This document shows, piece by piece, positions 53,647-61,772 of a stretch of 64,000 nucleotides of DNA. The stretch is from Syntrophaceticus sp050949745 (GTDB lineage: Bacteria; Bacillota; DSM-12270; Thermacetogeniales; Thermacetogeniaceae): the NCBI GenBank assembly GCA_050949745.1, contig JBMNGF010000010.1, forward strand, positions 62,001-126,000, read 5' to 3'. Position numbers and translations under genes: made by a program. The notes below the pieces were generated by a model that ran no database searches, was not told where the DNA came from, and saw only the letters and a list, made by a program, of their open reading frames with translations. How positions within the stretch are numbered: position 1 is the first letter of the stretch; the number at the start of each line of letters is the position of its first letter.

Positions 53647-54396
53647 TTAGCTTTTGCCACAGCATGGACACTCCCGTATCTGCTGTACATTTAATTCTTC
53701 AAAGCGACTTGCTAAACCATCATAAAAAAGAATCCTTCCCACCAGAGGTGTACCGATTTTCAAAAGCAACTTGAGGGCTTCATTTGCCTGGAGAACACCA
53801 ATCACTCCAGGAGTGGTGGAGAACATAGGAAAAGGGGCCTCATTATTTTTCTTTGCCCTGACATCAGGAATAGGTGACATACAGGCATAACAGGGACCTT
53901 CCCCTGGAATAATAGTAGATAAACGCCCTAAAAAACCCTGCACACCGCCTTCTACCAAAGGCTTTCTCATATCTACACAATTATCATTCACCAGATGTCG
54001 GGTTTCTTCATTATCAAGGGCTGTCACAATAATATCATATTGTTCAATTAGTTTTTTTGCATTAGGTTTTTCCAGACGAAAGTGATACGGAACAACTGTT
54101 ATTTCTGGGTTTAAAGCCTGTAGGGCAATTCTGGCAGACTCAACTTTCGGCATCCCGATCCTTGATGTAGTATGCAGAATTTGTCGCTGGAGATTAGACA
54201 ATTCAACTTCCTCATCATCGATTATTCCAATCGTACCTATACCTGCGGCAGCGAGATAATACAAAATCGCGGATCCAAGCCCACCGGCACCTACAACCAG
54301 AACCTTACTACTGGCTAGTCGAATCTGTCCATTCTCTCCGATTTCCTCGATCATTATTTGTCTCGAGTAACGTTCCTTTTCCTGAGCAGTGATCAT
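53647..54396 (-). CDS. moeB: MoeB/ThiF-type adenylyltransferase
   Basis: 249 residues from ATG 54396 (GGAG upstream). ATP-binding motif VVGAGGLGSAILYYLAAAG, R-finger region SNLQRQIL, DNEETRHLVNDNCV, and Zn-binding pairs CYACMSP and CPCCGKS. It activates the C terminus of MoaD-like carriers such as that at 47392. First gene of the sigma-54-driven operon with the kinase and regulator. Confidence 0.9.
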   Translation of the reverse strand: MITAQEKERYSRQIMIEEIGENGQIRLASSKVLVVGAGGLGSAILYYLAAAGIGTIGIIDDEEVELSNLQRQILHTTSRIGMPKVESARIALQALNPEITVVPYHFRLEKPNAKKLIEQYDIIVTALDNEETRHLVNDNCVDMRKPLVEGGVQGFLGRLSTIIPGEGPCYACMSPIPDVRAKKNNEAPFPMFSTTPGVIGVLQANEALKLLLKIGTPLVGRILFYDGLASRFEELNVQQIRECPCCGKS

Positions 54397-54484
54397 TATT
54401 CTCAACTCCACTACCTCATAATTCTGATTACGTTTATCATATAAAAATTTTTATATAAAATAAAATCTTATATAAAATGTTAAA

Positions 54485-54500
54485 TGCAAAAATCATACCA
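54485..54500 (-). promoter_or_regulatory. Sigma-54 promoter of the moeB-kinase-regulator operon
   Basis: Minus-strand TGGTATGATTTTTGCA, GG and GC ten bases apart; the -24 element is TGGTAT rather than TGGCAC. It implies autocontrol by the encoded regulator. Confidence 0.75.
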
Positions 54501-54732
54501 GGTTGCAGGCCGATCACGCAATCACAGCAAAGATTCTCACGAGCGACATGGATTACGGATGTTCTGCTCCAAGAACTAAAGACCGACTCCCAATATAACC
54601 AATGCAGTCTGCCTGTAATATTACCATTCATACCATCAATGCGCGGATTTTTTTCAAAAAAGGTGTTTTTTCTTTCCAAGGAAAGCAGGGATTTTATTGT
54701 AAGTGCAGAATTAAGTAATATATAGATATAAA

Positions 54733-54805
54733 GAAGCCGTCAGGAATATTGGGTCTAGTCTCTTAAAAAATGCTAAGAGGGGGGTACCTGACGGCTTCGG
54801 GGGCC
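54733..54805. other. Long hairpin element A
   Basis: GAAGCCGTCAGG pairs with CCTGACGGCTTC over a 42-base loop that holds CTCTTA/TAAGAG. It is followed on the plus strand by GGGGGCC. A similar element lies at 61346. On the minus strand it is weakly terminator-like. Confidence 0.6.
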
Positions 54806-54827
54806 TCAAAATGAATATTGATTCTTT

Positions 54828-54860
54828 CGGGATATTTAGTCCCGTCTTTTTTTTATTTTT
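54828..54860 (+). terminator. Terminator-like hairpin on the plus strand
   Basis: CGGGA/TCCCG stem followed by TCTTTTTTTT on the plus strand, where no protein gene lies upstream. It could end a small RNA containing hairpin A. Confidence 0.55.
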
Positions 54861-55042
54861 TTTATACTTTTTTTATATTTGTTTATTTGATTGCATGCTT
54901 GTGAAATAAATCACTCCTGACTCTTAGTAGTGTACCAGATAAAATCACAACAGTCAAATACCCTTTCGACTTTTTTCTCGCTTTTTTGGTCCTTTTTATA
55001 AACATAGGACTTCCCTGAAAAGGAAGTCCTATAAAATCTCTG

Positions 55043-55180
55043 TTACCTTCTTCTGAAATTACTGCAGGTAATTCCGCTGCCTCTATCCTCTTTCTCGCTT
55101 TTGAATTCTAAATCATCCGCCTGACACTCATTGTTGTTATTAAGAGCACATTTACTACAACCACATCGCACTCTAGCCAC
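55043..55180 (-). CDS. DUF1540 Cys-rich small protein
   Basis: 45 residues from GTG 55180, chosen because AAAGGAGGTGA precedes it. VRCGCSKCALNNNNECQADD and GITCSNFRRR give the five-Cys DUF1540 pattern, a probable zinc- or metal-binding module common in Firmicutes. A longer reading frame exists upstream but lacks a ribosome site. Confidence 0.8.
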   Translation of the reverse strand: MARVRCGCSKCALNNNNECQADDLEFKSEKEDRGSGITCSNFRRR

Positions 55181-55347
55181 GACAGGTTCACCTCCTTTCG
55201 AAAAAGTCTTCATTTTATTATCCGCATCTAGAATAGAGACTATCCAGTTAAGTTTTTTCAAAAGTGGCGTTGCAGTGCAATAATTTTTAAAAATAACACC
55301 ATAATAATACAGCGAACCAATTATTTATTAAATGGAGGTAAAAAGAA

Positions 55348-55536
55348 ATGACAGAAGTTTATGTAGACCCAGATATCTGTATCAGTTGTGGCACTTGCAT
55401 CGACATGTGCCCTGAAATCTACGATTGGGATGATGAAGGAAAGGCAGAGGCTGTTGATGAAGTACCTGATGAATTAGAAGAATGTGCCCAGGATGCACTG
55501 GAAAGCTGTCCTGTAGATGCCATAAAAAACAGATAA
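55348..55536 (+). CDS. 4Fe-4S ferredoxin
   Basis: 62 residues with one cluster motif, CISCGTCIDMCPEIY, plus a distal CPVDAI Cys. The second cluster's motif is lost (ECAQDALESCPVD), so this is the single-cluster Thermotoga/Clostridium ferredoxin type. Very acidic. Strong ribosome site TGGAGG. Electron carrier for the pathways nearby. Confidence 0.93.
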   Translation: MTEVYVDPDICISCGTCIDMCPEIYDWDDEGKAEAVDEVPDELEECAQDALESCPVDAIKNR

Positions 55537-55550
55537 ATGTATCAAATATG

Positions 55551-55593
55551 GTTCTTGGTCCTGCAAGCAGGGCCAAGAACTTTGTAATTTTCC
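55551..55593 (+). terminator. Terminator of the ferredoxin gene
   Basis: GTTCTTGG-T-CCTGC pairs with GCAGG-G-CCAAGAAC, then TTTGTAATTTT. Confidence 0.88.
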
Positions 55594-55697
55594 CCATCTA
55601 TTTCACCACCTAAATCCACTATACTTATATTACATAGTTCTGCTATACTATTTATAATAATGTTATCTGCTATACTCAATCTTCGGAGGGGAGAAAT

Positions 55698-56864
55698 TTG
55701 AAAACCAGAGGAAAGGTTATTATTTCGATCCTAATGATATTAGGATTAGCCCTAGGTGCAGGCGCCTGGTGGATTAATACATATTTAATTGACCGACCGT
55801 TAGTAACGCAAACTGACCCCGATACTGGAAAAACAATTAAGGCATTCAATGTTTTGCTGCTGGGAAGCGATGCACGTCCAGATGAGAAAACGGGAAGAAC
55901 AGATACCATTATTGTCGCCCAAGTATCCAAAGATAGAATTTCTATGCTGTCTATTCCCAGGGATACAAGGGTAGATATACCTGGACATGGCAAACAGAAG
56001 CTCAATGCTGCTGCTTTTTTTGAAGACCCTGAAGCTACAGCAGATATTGTTTCTGATATTATTGGACAACCAGTTAATAAATATATCTTGGTACGTTGGG
56101 AAGGCTTTATGAATATTGTTGATGCCCTCGGTGGAGTAGATGTGGAAATTCCCAAAGATATAACATCCTATTCTACGGATGGCTCCGAAAACAGGGTGGA
56201 TTTACAAAAAGGCATTCAGCATCTCGATGGCAAGGAAGCACTTGCTTTTGTGCGCTACCGAAAAGAAGCCCAGGGAGACATTTACCGTGTAGGCAACCAA
56301 TTGGAATTTTTGAAAGCACTTGGTACTAAATGCAAACAGCCCAGCACACTGCTAAAACTGCCTAAGGTGATTCCGGAAATCTACAGGAATATAGAAACCA
56401 ATGTGGATCTTAAAGAAATGCTGGTACTTGCCAAAGCAGGAATGAACTTTAAAGACAGCACAATACTTACACAGACACTTCCTGGTTATTTTTTGAATAT
56501 TGATGGTGTTAGTTATTGGGGCTTTGACTCCTCGCAAGCGCGCCAAGTAACCTATGACCTCTTTTTTAACGGTGTCACTACATCGAAAGTGGTCATGGCA
56601 GCACCACTTGGTCTTAATTCGAACTCACAGTCTACTCAGGTCGCCCAAAACCCGGTGGAGCGAGAGGTTACTGCCCCACCAGTGGAGGAGGAAGTGGAAT
56701 CACCGCCACCGCTTGAGGAAGAACCTCCAGAGGAAAAAGAGCCACCAGTGGAAGATCCGCCGGTTAATGAAGAACCAGTTGAGGATGATGTTGAGGATCC
56801 GCCGGTGAAGAAAGAAACACCAGAACCGACTGCTGAGCCAACACCTGAACCTAGCGCTGTATAA
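55698..56864 (+). CDS. LytR-CpsA-Psr family protein with acidic Pro-rich tail
   Basis: 388 residues from TTG 55698 (GGAGGGGAG upstream). One membrane segment (7-30), then the LCP domain: VLLLGSDARPDEKTGRTDTI, SMLSIPRDTRVDIPGHGKQK, YRKEAQGDIYRVGNQLEFL. LCP proteins attach polymers to the cell wall. Residues about 315-388 are a low-complexity tail of Pro and Glu (PPVEEEVESPPPLEEEPPEE), likely spanning the wall. The gene ends in a terminator shared with the convergent gene. Confidence 0.92.
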   Translation: MKTRGKVIISILMILGLALGAGAWWINTYLIDRPLVTQTDPDTGKTIKAFNVLLLGSDARPDEKTGRTDTIIVAQVSKDRISMLSIPRDTRVDIPGHGKQKLNAAAFFEDPEATADIVSDIIGQPVNKYILVRWEGFMNIVDALGGVDVEIPKDITSYSTDGSENRVDLQKGIQHLDGKEALAFVRYRKEAQGDIYRVGNQLEFLKALGTKCKQPSTLLKLPKVIPEIYRNIETNVDLKEMLVLAKAGMNFKDSTILTQTLPGYFLNIDGVSYWGFDSSQARQVTYDLFFNGVTTSKVVMAAPLGLNSNSQSTQVAQNPVEREVTAPPVEEEVESPPPLEEEPPEEKEPPVEDPPVNEEPVEDDVEDPPVKKETPEPTAEPTPEPSAV

Positions 56865-56923
56865 ACCACCAATGCCACTAAACCTATACATTAATAAAAA
56901 AAAACTGAATTATAGAAACATAG

Positions 56924-56971
56924 AGAGAAAACAGGAGCATCAATTTACTTCAGATTGCTCCTGTTTTCTCT
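56924..56971. terminator. Shared terminator between convergent genes
   Basis: Perfect 16-bp stem AGAGAAAACAGGAGCA/TGCTCCTGTTTTCTCT. The right arm lies inside the last codons of the minus-strand gene (56945), so that gene's end is built from the terminator. Confidence 0.85.
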
Positions 56972-57460
56972 AAAGTAATGCAATGCGTCTTCTGCCGCGT
57001 TGTTCAGTTGCTCAAGTTTAACATCCTTATCACTGCCATCAGGCGGAAGTTGGCTGGTCAATGTTTGATAACGCTGGCGGACATCTTCAGGCCCTTCAGG
57101 GATTTCAGTAAATCCAAGAACCTTGAAATATTGAGGTACTTCAAAAGAACCTGGCAGACTTCTTATCCCTCGGAACCATGTCTCTAACCCATAAATTCCA
57201 CGACCAATAATCTCTGCCAGATCCTCTAATGTCCTGACAACTTCAATAAATGATTCTGAACCACTGCGTAATTCCACTTCCCGGGATCTTGCTTTTTCGA
57301 CACTATGCTCAATCCTATATAGTTCCCCTCTATAACGGAAGTCCACATAACACCCCCAGCGATCCCAATTGAAGTTATATGAATCAACATTGAACCTTTT
57401 CATCACCCCATCCAATTTATATTCATAATAACTAACCCCGCTATGCGGCTTATCTCCCAT
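56945..57460 (-). CDS. Uncharacterised protein with a degenerate J-like C-terminal domain
   Basis: 171 residues. The N-terminal 90 residues are of unknown type. The C-terminal part (YFKVLGFTEIPEGPEDVRQR, QLPPDGSDKDVKLEQLNNAA) looks like a DnaJ domain: Y-x-x-L-G, an Arg/Tyr helix and a loop. The HPD motif that activates DnaK is PPD here, so it would not stimulate Hsp70 in the usual way. Function unknown; J-like identity is by pattern only. Confidence 0.6.
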   Translation of the reverse strand: MGDKPHSGVSYYEYKLDGVMKRFNVDSYNFNWDRWGCYVDFRYRGELYRIEHSVEKARSREVELRSGSESFIEVVRTLEDLAEIIGRGIYGLETWFRGIRSLPGSFEVPQYFKVLGFTEIPEGPEDVRQRYQTLTSQLPPDGSDKDVKLEQLNNAAEDALHYFRENRSNLK

Positions 57461-57520
57461 TTCATTATCACTCCATCCAATACATTTTAACTACTGCCTG
57501 AAAAAGGGCTGATCTTTTTA

Positions 57521-58375
57521 TTACATTGTCGCTTCCTGCCTTTCAATCAGATCGTCCAGATTCTTCTCTAATATGTTTCCTTTTATTAATACCAACCTCT
57601 GGTCCCGCTTCTGCAAAGCACTTTCTAGATCCAGTTGGGCAAGGTGCGTCTTGTCTGTTTCCTCCTTTGCTCTATCTTCCATCTGCACCAGCAGCTTGGA
57701 CCAGATTGTTTTCATTTTCAGCATCTCCTGCTCTGCTCCTGCCCAATCACCATCATCAACCCTGATCATCACACCCCTGGTCATCACCTGCATCCGATAG
57801 AGATCCGGCGGTACCTTTGTTGAATACAGCTCCATAAAATCCGGCAGATAACTGGCAGCAGTGTTTACAGCCAGGCGTGCCCCAGAACGATCCTGGGCGG
57901 CAATCTGTGTGGGCAAAGTATCCAACTCCATCTCGATACCGTTAATCTCTTCCGTGTTTGCTCCAGCTTCCACTGCCCTGGTTTCGAACCTGTTCCATTG
58001 ATCATGAATGCGCTCTGCTTGTGTTTGAAGTTCATTCCAATCAATCTCTTGCATGTCCTGTTCAGCTTGCTCACCTTGACCCTGCTGTTCATCTTCCTCT
58101 CCCTGATCTCCCTGTGTATCTTGACCTTCCTGGCCTCCCTGCCCCTGCTGCTGTTGATTCCCTCCTGCCTCAGATGATTGAGGCTTTAATTCTTCATATA
58201 ATTGATCCAGACTGCTCTGGAGTTTTTTAAGCTCTCCTGGAATAGGCTTGTTTTGCTCATCATTCCCTTGACCAGGTGCCGGTTTGCTCTCAGGCTGTGA
58301 ACAGCCGGCAATTGCTGCCATAAAGATAATAAGGAAACCCAGTATGATTACCCGCCGCACATAACTAGTATCCAT
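57521..58375 (-). CDS. Lipoprotein of unknown function with Gln/Gly-rich linker
   Basis: 284 residues from ATG 58375 (GGAGGTG upstream). Signal peptide ending in lipobox AIAGC. A low-complexity stretch (about 55-120) is rich in Gln, Gly and Glu, then a helical domain (AERIHDQWNRFETRAVEAGA and MTRGVMIRVDDGDWAGAEQE). The helical part may form a bundle. No family recognised. Confidence 0.75.
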   Translation of the reverse strand: MDTSYVRRVIILGFLIIFMAAIAGCSQPESKPAPGQGNDEQNKPIPGELKKLQSSLDQLYEELKPQSSEAGGNQQQQGQGGQEGQDTQGDQGEEDEQQGQGEQAEQDMQEIDWNELQTQAERIHDQWNRFETRAVEAGANTEEINGIEMELDTLPTQIAAQDRSGARLAVNTAASYLPDFMELYSTKVPPDLYRMQVMTRGVMIRVDDGDWAGAEQEMLKMKTIWSKLLVQMEDRAKEETDKTHLAQLDLESALQKRDQRLVLIKGNILEKNLDDLIERQEATM

Positions 58376-58422
58376 CGACAACACCTCCGCGATTAGTATG
58401 AGCAGTCTAAAAGACATCCATA

Positions 58423-58902
58423 CTACCGAGGACCACTTGGCGGCAGTTGATCTGCCTGCTTCTGGCCAACCAGTTTGCGCAGCCATTTATATAAGTTCTT
58501 CTCAAATCTCTTGTCATCAATATTCTTTCGTTTTTTCGGCTCCCTGGTCCGTTTACCACTGCGGCGAATCCTAGACATAGTATCTCTTTCTTCCAACAAA
58601 AATGCGATCTCATTGTTTTTGAAGACCCGCCCCTTTGGCGTTAAAACAATGGCTCCTTTGGACAAAACAAGGGCCGCCAACCCCCAATCCTGTGTTACCA
58701 CCAGATCCCTGGCCTCAGTAAGGTTAGCCACCCTGATATCTGTCGCCTGTGACTCGTCACTTACCATAAGGTGGTGCTCTGATTCGATCAGGTGATTGAA
58801 ACTGGCCACAGTTAACAGTTTTATAGAGAAAGCGACTGCCGCTTTTTTACATATGGCCAAAACTTTTCTCGGAACAGCATCTGCATCAATAATAATTTTC
58901 AT
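58423..58902 (-). CDS. YaiI/YqxD family protein (DUF188)
   Basis: 159 residues with the family text KIIIDADAVPRKVLAICKKA, VVTQDWGLAALVLSKGA, VLTPKGRVFKNNEI. A PIN-like fold is inferred for the family; the DADA and TQDWGLA acidic residues could bind a metal. Function not established. Confidence 0.9.
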   Translation of the reverse strand: MKIIIDADAVPRKVLAICKKAAVAFSIKLLTVASFNHLIESEHHLMVSDESQATDIRVANLTEARDLVVTQDWGLAALVLSKGAIVLTPKGRVFKNNEIAFLLEERDTMSRIRRSGKRTREPKKRKNIDDKRFEKNLYKWLRKLVGQKQADQLPPSGPR

Positions 58903-59011
58903 GAAATCCCCTCTTTTCTTAACATGCAGACATCTTTATAAAAAACAAGGAGCAAAATTTTGCCCCTATCATAACATAGATTGAATAGTCTTTTGAAAAG
59001 GAGTGATCAAT

Positions 59012-59860
59012 ATGTCTTTTCCATCCTGCCCCGGCGGAACTTTATACACCATACAGGCTGGGGATACATTTTTTGCGCTTTCCCAGCGCTTTAATGTTCC
59101 CCTTGATGCGATTCTGGCAGCTAATCCAGGGGTTGACCCTCAAAATCTCCAGATCGGCCAGACAGTCTGCATACCAGGTGCTCCACCATCTCCACCCCCA
59201 GGACCCTGTCCGGGATTCTTCTATGTTATTCAAGCTGGGGATACTTTTTTTCAGCTTTCCCAGCGCTTTAATGTTCCCCTTGATGCGATTCTGGCAGCTA
59301 ATCCAGGAGTTGACCCCCAGAGTCTCCAGATCGGCCAGACAGTCTGCATCCCAACAGGAGAACCTGTATGCCCAGGCTTTATCTATACAATCCAAGCAGG
59401 TGATACCTTATTTCAGCTTTCCCAACGCTTTAATGTCCCCGTGGATGCAATTCTGGCAGCTAATCCAGGGGTTGACCCCCAGAGACTCCAGATCGGTCAA
59501 GAGATCTGCATCCCAACAGGAGAACCCGAACCTGAATGCCCGGGCTTTATCTATACAATCCAAGCAGGTGATACCTTGTTCAGCCTTGCGGAACAGTTCG
59601 GAGTAACAGTTGCGGCAATCCAGGATGTTAACCCAGGTATAGATCCCAGACAGCTGGCCATCGGACAAAGAATCTGTATCCCAGCACGGCGCTGTCCAGA
59701 GGGAACATTTGTCTACGTTGTGAGAAGAGGAGATACTTTGAGTTCTATTGCCCGCCGCAATAATACAACAGTACGGGCGATTGTCAGGGTTAACCCAGGC
59801 ATCGATCCCGATCAATTGGCCATCGGACAGGAAATCTGCGTCCCTATTAGAGCAACTTAA
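59012..59860 (+). CDS. Spore/cell-wall LysM protein with five LysM repeats
   Basis: 282 residues from ATG 59012 (AAAGGAG upstream). Nearly all of it is five LysM domains of about 45-50 residues (YTIQAGDTFFALSQRFNVPL ... QIGQTVCIPG), the first three almost identical. No signal peptide is visible. LysM binds peptidoglycan or chitin-like glycans. Similar proteins occur in spore coats and germination systems. No catalytic domain. Confidence 0.9.
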   Translation: MSFPSCPGGTLYTIQAGDTFFALSQRFNVPLDAILAANPGVDPQNLQIGQTVCIPGAPPSPPPGPCPGFFYVIQAGDTFFQLSQRFNVPLDAILAANPGVDPQSLQIGQTVCIPTGEPVCPGFIYTIQAGDTLFQLSQRFNVPVDAILAANPGVDPQRLQIGQEICIPTGEPEPECPGFIYTIQAGDTLFSLAEQFGVTVAAIQDVNPGIDPRQLAIGQRICIPARRCPEGTFVYVVRRGDTLSSIARRNNTTVRAIVRVNPGIDPDQLAIGQEICVPIRAT

Positions 59861-60603
59861 ATATCACATTCTACCCAGACCAAGTGATGATCTGAAGCTT
59901 CGCCGGCATCAATAATACCTGAAGCGCAAGGGTTAACTCCCTTCCCGAACAGAAAATCGATCCTGGCACTGTAAGCAGGAGCTGTAAAAGAATCACCATC
60001 TGCGGGCCCTAACTCTTCTAACGGAAAATTAGCTGTGGTTAATTTTTGAAAAGCTGCACTGCCCCGTTTCCCATTCAGATCTCCCCCTAAAATCAAGGGG
60101 GGAAGAGGAAACAGCTTGCCAAGTGCAGCTTTGATCTTTTTTGCCTCTGGCACTCTCTGACTTTCACCGATTACTGAAAGGTGAAAGGTGCCAATCCCCA
60201 GCGGATCTAATCCAGACGGAAAAAAGTGTGCAAAAAGAAAGACTCTCTCTTCTACTTTCTGGCCAGGTAATTTGAGAGGTAGATTCAACACTTCTTCCAG
60301 AGGATAGGCAGACAAAACTGCATTCCCATAAGAACCACCGAGAAGAGGAAAAGCCTGTGCAAACAGATAGTACCACTTCGCCGATGTATATGCCTCCAAT
60401 TTTTCGGCAAGATAACGTGGTTGTTCAAGCCATAAGCAGCGTAAATTTTTCATATCCACTTCTTGAAGCAGGACAATATGCAGTCCCGCTTCATAAATTT
60501 CTTTCGCCATCCTGTTCAGGTTTCGTTTACTGAACATGATCGGACAGCCTTTCCTTCCCCTACCTCCTTTGATATTCCAGGTTCCAACTCGCAGTTTTGA
60601 CAT
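59857..60603 (-). CDS. Endonuclease/exonuclease/phosphatase (EEP) family protein
   Basis: 248 residues with the EEP signatures VGTWNIKGG, VLLQEVDM, ILGGDLNG and the final ASDHHLVWVECD (metal and catalytic His). Family members are nucleases or phosphodiesterases, including the exonuclease III, DNase I and sphingomyelinase groups; the substrate cannot be named. It converges on the LysM gene by 4 bases. Confidence 0.88.
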   Translation of the reverse strand: MSKLRVGTWNIKGGRGRKGCPIMFSKRNLNRMAKEIYEAGLHIVLLQEVDMKNLRCLWLEQPRYLAEKLEAYTSAKWYYLFAQAFPLLGGSYGNAVLSAYPLEEVLNLPLKLPGQKVEERVFLFAHFFPSGLDPLGIGTFHLSVIGESQRVPEAKKIKAALGKLFPLPPLILGGDLNGKRGSAAFQKLTTANFPLEELGPADGDSFTAPAYSARIDFLFGKGVNPCASGIIDAGEASDHHLVWVECDI

Positions 60604-60931
60604 AGTGGATGCATCCCCAATTTCTCTAGCTTATTTAAACCCATCTTTTAAGCCCCGTCCACCCAGGATGGTGTGTCAAGACCCCCGTCCCCCTGACACA
60701 CATCTCAAAAATATAACCTATAAAAATAGTATTGGAAAGGGAGCAATTATATACCAGACACATCGGTCTTTCCCTTATTGCGGAAGCAAATGCCGAATAT
60801 GCGGAAGATCTACCGACATATCGGAACATATGCAATGGCATTTCCTGCCTCATATCTATTTGAGAAGCCATACTTTGTACTATTTGTAACAAAGTTTTTA
60901 AAAAACAATCTCTCTAAAAACATTGGGTTGG
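60604..60931. other. Intergenic region
   Basis: Contains REP-like palindrome copy 5 and no gene. Confidence 0.5.
60671..60701. repeat. REP-like palindrome, copy 5
   Basis: Arms GTGTGTCA and TGACACAC around ACCCCCGTCCCC, close to the core of the other copies. Confidence 0.7.
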
Positions 60932-60947
60932 TGGCACGTTTTTTGCA
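60932..60947 (+). promoter_or_regulatory. Sigma-54 promoter
   Basis: TGGCACGTTTTTTGCA, near-perfect match to TGGCAC-N5-TTGCA. It points to the 54-codon gene 59 bases downstream. Confidence 0.92.
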
Positions 60948-61005
60948 TTATTATATTAGTGAAAAAAGTAACATTCGGCGGAAAGCCGAAAGGAGGTTGA
61001 ATTAA

Positions 61006-61170
61006 ATGGCGGTTGCTCTGAAAGATATGAATAAGAAAAGGCAGGAAAAAAGGCAGGAGAAAAACCTGCAACTGGCGCCAAAACCCAATAAGGCAGAAAA
61101 AAGTGATTATGAGTTTCCCTATAATGACCTGTATCTCCTTTATGATCATATCATGAAAGACATGAAATAA
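61006..61170 (+). CDS. Small basic/charged protein of unknown function, sigma-54 driven
   Basis: 54 residues (MAVALKDMNKKRQEKRQEKN ... NDLYLLYDHIMKDMK). Strong ribosome site AAAGGAGG. The first half is Lys/Arg-rich, the second half acidic. A hairpin TTCGGC/GCCGAA sits just upstream of the ribosome site. No family recognised. Too short to be a typical enzyme; a regulatory role is possible. Confidence 0.75.
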   Translation: MAVALKDMNKKRQEKRQEKNLQLAPKPNKAEKSDYEFPYNDLYLLYDHIMKDMK

Positions 61171-61193
61171 TATGATTGCTGATAGTTTGAAGG

Positions 61194-61230
61194 AATGACC
61201 GTCTGCAGCCACAGAAGGCAGACGGTCATT
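61194..61230. terminator. Hairpin after the 54-codon gene
   Basis: AATGACCGTCTGC pairs with GCAGACGGTCATT (13 bp). No T-run follows on the plus strand, so it may act as an RNA-stabilising end rather than a classical terminator. Confidence 0.6.
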
Positions 61231-61345
61231 CAATGATAATAAATGATATTTATGAATTTTTGCCGTTTAAGAGTCTCCCGTAAAATAATATTTGGAACCG
61301 CTTGTTGTGGTGAATTTCCCAAGTGGTCACCTCAGAAAATAAAAA

Positions 61346-61404
61346 GAAGCTGCCGGCTAGATTTTTTTATTTCAATTGGGAGGTAAACCGACAGCTTCGG
61401 GGGC
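61346..61404 (-). terminator. Long hairpin element B, terminator of trkA on the minus strand
   Basis: GAAGCTGCCGG pairs with CCGACAGCTTC; on the minus strand it ends in CTTCTTTTTATTTT. It resembles element A (54733) in the GGGxGGTA-CC...GCTTCGGGGGCC segment. Confidence 0.7.
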
Positions 61405-61772
61405 CGCTAATTTATTTTTTGTGATTCCTGTTAAATTCCTTATTAATTTTATATTATGCAATTTATGTGCCGAAAGATCTCAGATCTACTAAAAATACGC
61501 GTAGCGCGGCCATCTTTATAACCAACCGTTCGGTATTATAGTTATTTTGATGGAAGATAGCCTGTCAAGCAATTATTATATTATTTTATACTATTATAGT
61601 ATAAATGCGATCTATAAAGCAAGCAATACCCTCCGTTCCGCTTTATTTCCAAACCTGACGACTAACCACCGGCAACTTTTAATAGTTTCACCAAGATAGT
61701 ATGACATCTACTCCCAGAATCTTGAGGAAAACAACTAAAATCCTGGTTTACTTCTTCAATACCCTCCTGGAT
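61405..61772. other. AT-rich intergenic region downstream of trkA
   Basis: No gene or clear signal is seen in this stretch. Confidence 0.5.

Noticed and set aside
54733..54805. c-di-AMP riboswitch fragment
   Set aside because: A short CCCGAAGCCGTCAG stretch is suggestive, but the rest of the aptamer is absent.
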